From Posidonia oceanica (lineage: Eukaryota; Streptophyta; Magnoliopsida; Alismatales; Posidoniaceae), in assembly GCA_037176725.1 (NCBI GenBank), contig JAZBRS010000026.1:59188501-59252500 (forward strand): a stretch of DNA of 64,000 bases, written 5' to 3'. Of the stretch, positions 60,129-64,000 are shown in pieces (the stretch's first letter is position 1; every line of letters starts with the position of its first letter). Both the position numbers and the translations under genes were made by a program. Below the pieces are notes generated by a model. It made no database searches and was not told the origin of the DNA. It saw only the letters and a list, made by a program, of their open reading frames with translations.

Positions 60129-61331
60129 ATGGGCTTCCCTACTCTGCTAACTCCTGCACATTGCTCGGAAACCCTGCGAGAATGGGTCGGCAGGCTCACT
60201 CAAGTAGACTGTGAAAAGCTGCGCCTGTGGGGCATACCAACTAAACTGCTGAAGGCTGCTGATGTGGAAGTCAGCCGCCACCTTCTGTGTGCCGCCGCAA
60301 GATTCTGGAAACCGGCGTACCATGTCTTCCGCTTTGGCAAGACTGAGCTGACACCTACACTGGAAGAGGTGCGTCGGATCTGCGGCTTTTCAAAAATCAT
60401 GGGGCCGCCCATTTTCATGAGGCGAGACGGATATCTCCAGGTCCTAAGCCAACTGACTGGGCTCTCCACTCAAGCCTGCCAACAAAAGCTAATCTGCACC
60501 AGTGGACCAGAGCCTATGCTTCGCCTTGCACACTTTGATGATATCTTGAACAAGCGTGCTGACCTCGGAGATGAGCTGTGGCTCCGAGGGTTCGTCATCC
60601 GCTTTCTGGGCGAACTAATCTTTACTCATGGCCGACTGACAGTGGCCATCGAGGTTGCAGAGATTGCACTAGCTGTGGTGACCCAGCACATAGACCTGGC
60701 ACCAGTCGTCTTGGCAGAGACTTATCGCGGGCTGGACCGCATTTCTCATCGCTGCCGCCACTTCCACGGTTGCGGAGCACTCATACAAGTCTGGCTGACT
60801 GCGCACTTAGAGATGGACTTCCTGCGCCCTCAAGTACACGCCTTCGAAGCATACTGCAGCAGCGTCCGTACCAGAGCAGACAAGAGCGTCAAAGAAGAGT
60901 ACGAGAGGCTGTCAGCACTGACTGACGATGCTGTGACCTGGCGTATCATTCCCTCTGCAGCAGAGCCCTTCACAGTCTTCTTCAGCGCGCGTGACACGCG
61001 GCTGATCATTCTTCCAGGATTCACAGCAGGCATAGAGTACCACCCAATCAGGGTCATGCGCCAGTTCGGCTTCCAGCAGGGCGCCTTCATCGACAGTACA
61101 GCGCCCAAGCTTCTACAGATGTACCCTCTCAGCACAACTACCCCAACCAAGAAGCTTGCTAGTCTGATGCAGCATGGGGTCCAATCCATAGACATTGCAG
61201 CTGTGAGAGGTGTAGGATGCACCCCTGAATATGAAGCTGAAGTCCGACAGCTCTGGCCTATTACTGAAATTCCGCCAAGCGGCCCCTTGTTCCCCGACTC
61301 CAGGCAGTCGAAGAAGGCCCGAACTGACTAG
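60129..61331 (+). CDS. ORF3 of unit C, plant-mobile-domain (PMD/DUF7745-like) protein, intact
   Basis: Complete 400-aa frame from ATG 60129 to TAG 61329. Residues 1-60 hold MGFPTLLTPAHC and a KLRLWGIP motif. LLCAAARFWKP, HVFRFGKTELTPTLEEV and ICGF follow around 55-95, the typical N-terminal signature of the PMD/DUF7745 group. Around 295-320 EYHPIRVMRQFGFQQG matches the V-RQFG-Q motif of the same group. The C-terminus has a basic KKAR, possibly a nuclear signal. No membrane segment or catalytic motif is seen. It lies in sense 1.5 kb after INT, while some other Tat elements carry extra ORFs in antisense. PMDs are known both in host silencing-related proteins (MAIN/MAIL1) and in plant Gypsy and MuDR transposons. 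Its role here is unknown. Assignment rests on motif memory, not a search. Confidence 0.8.
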   Translation: MGFPTLLTPAHCSETLREWVGRLTQVDCEKLRLWGIPTKLLKAADVEVSRHLLCAAARFWKPAYHVFRFGKTELTPTLEEVRRICGFSKIMGPPIFMRRDGYLQVLSQLTGLSTQACQQKLICTSGPEPMLRLAHFDDILNKRADLGDELWLRGFVIRFLGELIFTHGRLTVAIEVAEIALAVVTQHIDLAPVVLAETYRGLDRISHRCRHFHGCGALIQVWLTAHLEMDFLRPQVHAFEAYCSSVRTRADKSVKEEYERLSALTDDAVTWRIIPSAAEPFTVFFSARDTRLIILPGFTAGIEYHPIRVMRQFGFQQGAFIDSTAPKLLQMYPLSTTTPTKKLASLMQHGVQSIDIAAVRGVGCTPEYEAEVRQLWPITEIPPSGPLFPDSRQSKKARTD

Positions 61332-61552
61332 GCCCTTGTGCAACCATCATATGGTCTTCTTTCAGACTATGCTGTACATTTCTGGCCTGCCACAGGCATT
61401 GTACCCACCAAGCTTTATAAATGAAAAACTGTTTCTGCTTTCTGCTTGCACATCAAGTTTCTTTGCTGTATTGCATATCATTATCATCACCATCTTGGGC
61501 CCTCTAACCAGACTTGCAGGCATCACAACGCAGTAAAGTCCTCAGCACCCAA
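61332..61552 (+). other. ORF3-downstream sequence, unit C
   Basis: Counterpart of 39259-39479, differing by a base or two (TTTATAAATG for TTTATCAATG). Nothing else seen. Confidence 0.6.
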
Positions 61553-61592
61553 TCCGGAGTCCAGAACATCTACGGACCCGCGTCGTCAAGCT

Positions 61593-62235
61593 ACGCCATC
61601 CGGCGTCCTCAGCTGATCATCCCCAGCTGAGTCCCTTGCGGGCTGGCACCCCAAACTGCCCGGCGAAAGGTCCGTCAACCTGTCATCATCCTCAGCTGAT
61701 CATCCCCAGCTGAGTCCCTTGCGGGCTGGCACCCTAAACTGCTCGGCGATGGGTTCGTCAACCTATCATCCATCCACTCACTCATTTATCTTTGCATCCT
61801 GATGCCAGGGGCGCTTCGGACATCCCCTGGTATCATCCTGATACCAGGGGCATCTTTTGGCTGCCCTACGGTATCATCCCCAGCTGATCATCCTCAGCTG
61901 AATCCTCTGCGGGCTGGCACCCCAAACTGCTCAGCGAAAGGTCCGTCAACCTGACACTCTTCTCGGCTGGTCATCCCCAGCTGAGTCCCCAGCTGATCGC
62001 CCTCAGCTGAGTCCCCAGCTGATTGCCCTCAGCTGAGTCCCTTGTGGGCTGGCACCCCAAACTGCTCGGCAAAAGGTCCGTCAACCTGACACTCTTCTCG
62101 GCTGATCATCCCCAGCTGAGTCCCTTGCGGGCTGGCACCCCAAACTGCCCGACGAAAGGTCCGTCAACCTGACATCCTCCTCAGCTGATCACCCTCAGCT
62201 GAGTCCCTTGCGGGCTGGTACCCCAAACTACTCGT
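61593..62235 (+). repeat. CTCAGCTG/CAGCTGAG repeat-hairpin region, unit C
   Basis: Same six-fold unit series as 39520-40165 with a few substitutions (e.g. CTCAGCG for CTCGGCG near 61931). It includes the CCCCTGGTATCA/TGATACCAGGGG hairpin near 61825-61851. Confidence 0.8.
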
Positions 62236-62296
62236 CTGACAAGCACGACACTCTTGTCATCACTCTCTGCTTTCGATGCCAAGGACGCACTGGCCA

Positions 62297-62325
62297 ACCC
62301 CTGGTGTCATCCCGACACCAGGGGC
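62297..62325 (+). repeat. CCCCTGGTGTC/GACACCAGGGG hairpin, unit C
   Basis: Identical arms to 40224-40252. The flanks show single-base differences between B and C. Confidence 0.75.
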
Positions 62326-62517
62326 ATCTTTTGATCGTCCCTTGGTATCATTCTTTCCCTCTTTCCCCCATGACGTTCCTGGCGTCATGGGATGAATTCT
62401 TCTCATCATTCCCTCATCCCCTCTTTGCCGGCCGATAAGTCCGATATCTTATCATTCTTATCATTCCCTCATCCCCTCTTTGCCGGCCGATAAGTCCGAT
62501 ATCTTATCAACCAACCC

Positions 62518-62841
62518 TTCTCATCATGATCTCATCCCCCTCTTTAGCTTAGCTTCTCATCATGATCTCATCCCCCTCTTTAGCTTAAATTCTCATCATG
62601 ATCTCATCCCCCTCTTTAGCTTAAATTCTCATCATGATCTCATCCCCCTCTTTAGCTTAGCTTCTCATCATGATCTCATCCCCCTCTTTAGCTTAGCTTC
62701 TCATCATGATCTCATCCCCCTCTTTAGCTTAGCTTCTCATCATGATCTCAACCCCCTCTTTAGCTTAGCTTCTCATCATGATCTCATCCCCCTCTTTAGC
62801 TTAGCTTCTCATCATGATCTCATCCCCCTCTTTAGCTTAAC
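62518..62841 (+). repeat. 36-bp minisatellite, 9 units, unit C
   Basis: Same unit as 40445-40876, with the variant units (AAATTC junctions, one ATCTCAACC) in the same order but three fewer copies. Also lacks the AAGATCTC variant in its second unit. Confidence 0.9.
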
Positions 62842-62939
62842 TCCTTATCATTACCTCATCCCCTCTTTGCCGGCCGATAAGTCCGATATCTTATCATTCT
62901 CATCATGATCTCGTCCCCTCTTATCAATCAATCAATCAC

Positions 62940-63990
62940 TCATGCTAGGCTGATATCCGAAACTATCAATCATCATTAATCAAACTCGTGCTAGGCTGAT
63001 ATCCGAAACTATCAACAATCAATCACTCTCAGGCTGATAACCTAAACTATCTTCTGGCCGATCCATGGTTGGCCCGCAGTTGTGTTATACGGCTGACATC
63101 CAGTAACTGTCCCTCGTAATTGCACCTTTCCAGTTGATAGGTCTGTAAACTATCCGCCGGTTGACAGGACCGTAAACTGTCGCTCCAGTTGATAGGTCTG
63201 TAAACTATCGCGTGCAATTACGTTATACGGCTGACATCCAGTAACTGTCCCTTGCAATTGCGGTTTCCAGTTGATAGGTCTGTAAACTATCCTCCAGTTG
63301 ATAGGTCTGTAAACAATCCGCCGGTTGACAGGACCGTAAACTGTCGTTAGGCTGATATTCCTAAACTATCACCAGCAATTGCATTATACGGCTGATATCC
63401 AGTAACTATCCCTCATCATTGCGCGTTTCCAGTTGATAGGTCTGTAAACTATCCGCCGGTTGACAGGACCGTAAACTGTCGCTCCAGTTGATAGGTCTGT
63501 AAACTATCCACCAGTTGGTAGGACTGTAAACTACCACGCGCAATGATGTTATACGGCTGACATCCAGTAACTGTCCCTCGCAATGCCGTTTCCAGTTGAT
63601 AGGACTGTAAACTATCCTCCAGTTGATAGGTCTGTAAACTATCCGCCGGTTGACAGGACCGTAAACTGTCGTTCCAGATGATAGACTGTAAACTATCCGG
63701 CATTGCGTTATACGGCTGATATCCAGTAACTATCACTCATGGTTTGTGGTTTCCGGTTGACAGGACCGTAAACTGTCGCTCCAGTTGATAGGTCTGTAAA
63801 CTATCTGCCGGTTGACAGGACCGTAAACTGTCGTTAGGCTGATACTCCTAAACTATCACCCACAACCATGTTATACGGCTGATATCCAGTAACTATCACT
63901 CACAACTGCTCCGGTTGACAGGACCGTAAACTGTCACTCCCGGTTGATAGGACCGTAAACTATCCGGACGATAAGCCCGTCACCTTATCA
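62940..63990 (+). repeat. hierarchical stem-loop array, unit C
   Basis: Counterpart of 40975-42025, offset 21965. The outer arms are GCAGTTGTG 63076-63084 and CACAACTGC 63901-63909. All five inner arm pairs are unchanged. The window ends in the T run that follows. Confidence 0.85.
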
Positions 63991-64000
63991 TTTTTTTTTT

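Larger units (their letters stand above)
17982..64000 (+). mobile_element. Tandem Tat/Ogre retrotransposon array LTR1 - B - LTR2 - C (right end outside window)
   Basis: LTR1 (17982-23813), internal B (23814-42572), LTR2 (42573-48434) and internal C (48435-64000+) follow directly on each other. LTR2 is preceded by the PPT of B and followed by the PBS of C, so one LTR serves both units. Such dimers are known to arise by unequal or ectopic recombination between elements. B downstream of 35398 is nearly identical to C downstream of 57472 (well under 1% substitutions by eye), while the upstream coding parts differ by about 4-5% and the two LTRs by more. A third LTR is expected to start near 64538. 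Confidence 0.85.

Overview
The window is nuclear repeat DNA of a flowering plant and consists almost entirely of very large Ty3/Gypsy LTR retrotransposons of the Tat/Ogre type. Four things point to this: 5.8 kb LTRs opening TGTTGACACC, primer-binding sites of the type Tat/Ogre elements use (tRNA-Arg, by knowledge), a gag-PR-RT-RNase H-INT polyprotein of about 2,900 aa with a second, archaeal-type RNase H, and a separate third ORF of the plant mobile domain (PMD/DUF7745-like) type. The species cannot be named. I see no ordinary host gene, tRNA, rRNA or CRISPR array.

Layout. (1) 1-15535, minus strand: element A, an older and diverged subfamily. It runs from its 5' LTR remnant (12379-15535) through PBS, leader, polyprotein (11049-2278) and a spacer into ORF3, which the window start cuts. 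(2) 15536-17981: a patchwork of old LTR fragments in both orientations around a series of hairpin-bearing repeats spaced about 220 bp. (3) 17982-64000, plus strand: a tandem array LTR1 - internal B - LTR2 - internal C, in which the middle LTR serves both units. The window ends just before the expected third LTR. Internal B carries a duplication of the integrase end plus the following spacer. Internal C is the best-preserved unit.

How the parts work together. The LTR drives a full-length RNA. The polyprotein supplies capsid (Gag), protease, reverse transcriptase, RNase H and integrase, and PBS and PPT prime the two DNA strands. ORF3 lies in sense about 1.5 kb downstream of INT, behind a purine-rich spacer. 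A splice donor just before gag and an acceptor just before ORF3 are conserved between the diverged subfamilies, so a spliced ORF3 mRNA is likely (inference). The three full-length polyproteins carry nonsense codons (15, 4 and 5) but no frameshift. Most nonsense codons are TAG, often at former CAG or CTGG sites, which fits decay through CHG cytosine methylation. ORF3 of unit C is intact (400 aa).

The most unusual structure is the roughly 2.5 kb region between ORF3 and the 3' LTR (39480-42560, repeated at 61553-64000). It is an array of short stem-loops whose stems change in a complementary way while the loops stay similar. These are enclosed by five longer-range stems of different sequence, and those by one outer stem. 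I know of no description of such a hierarchical fold in a plant retrotransposon. Tandem repeats in the 3' untranslated region of Ogre-type elements are known.
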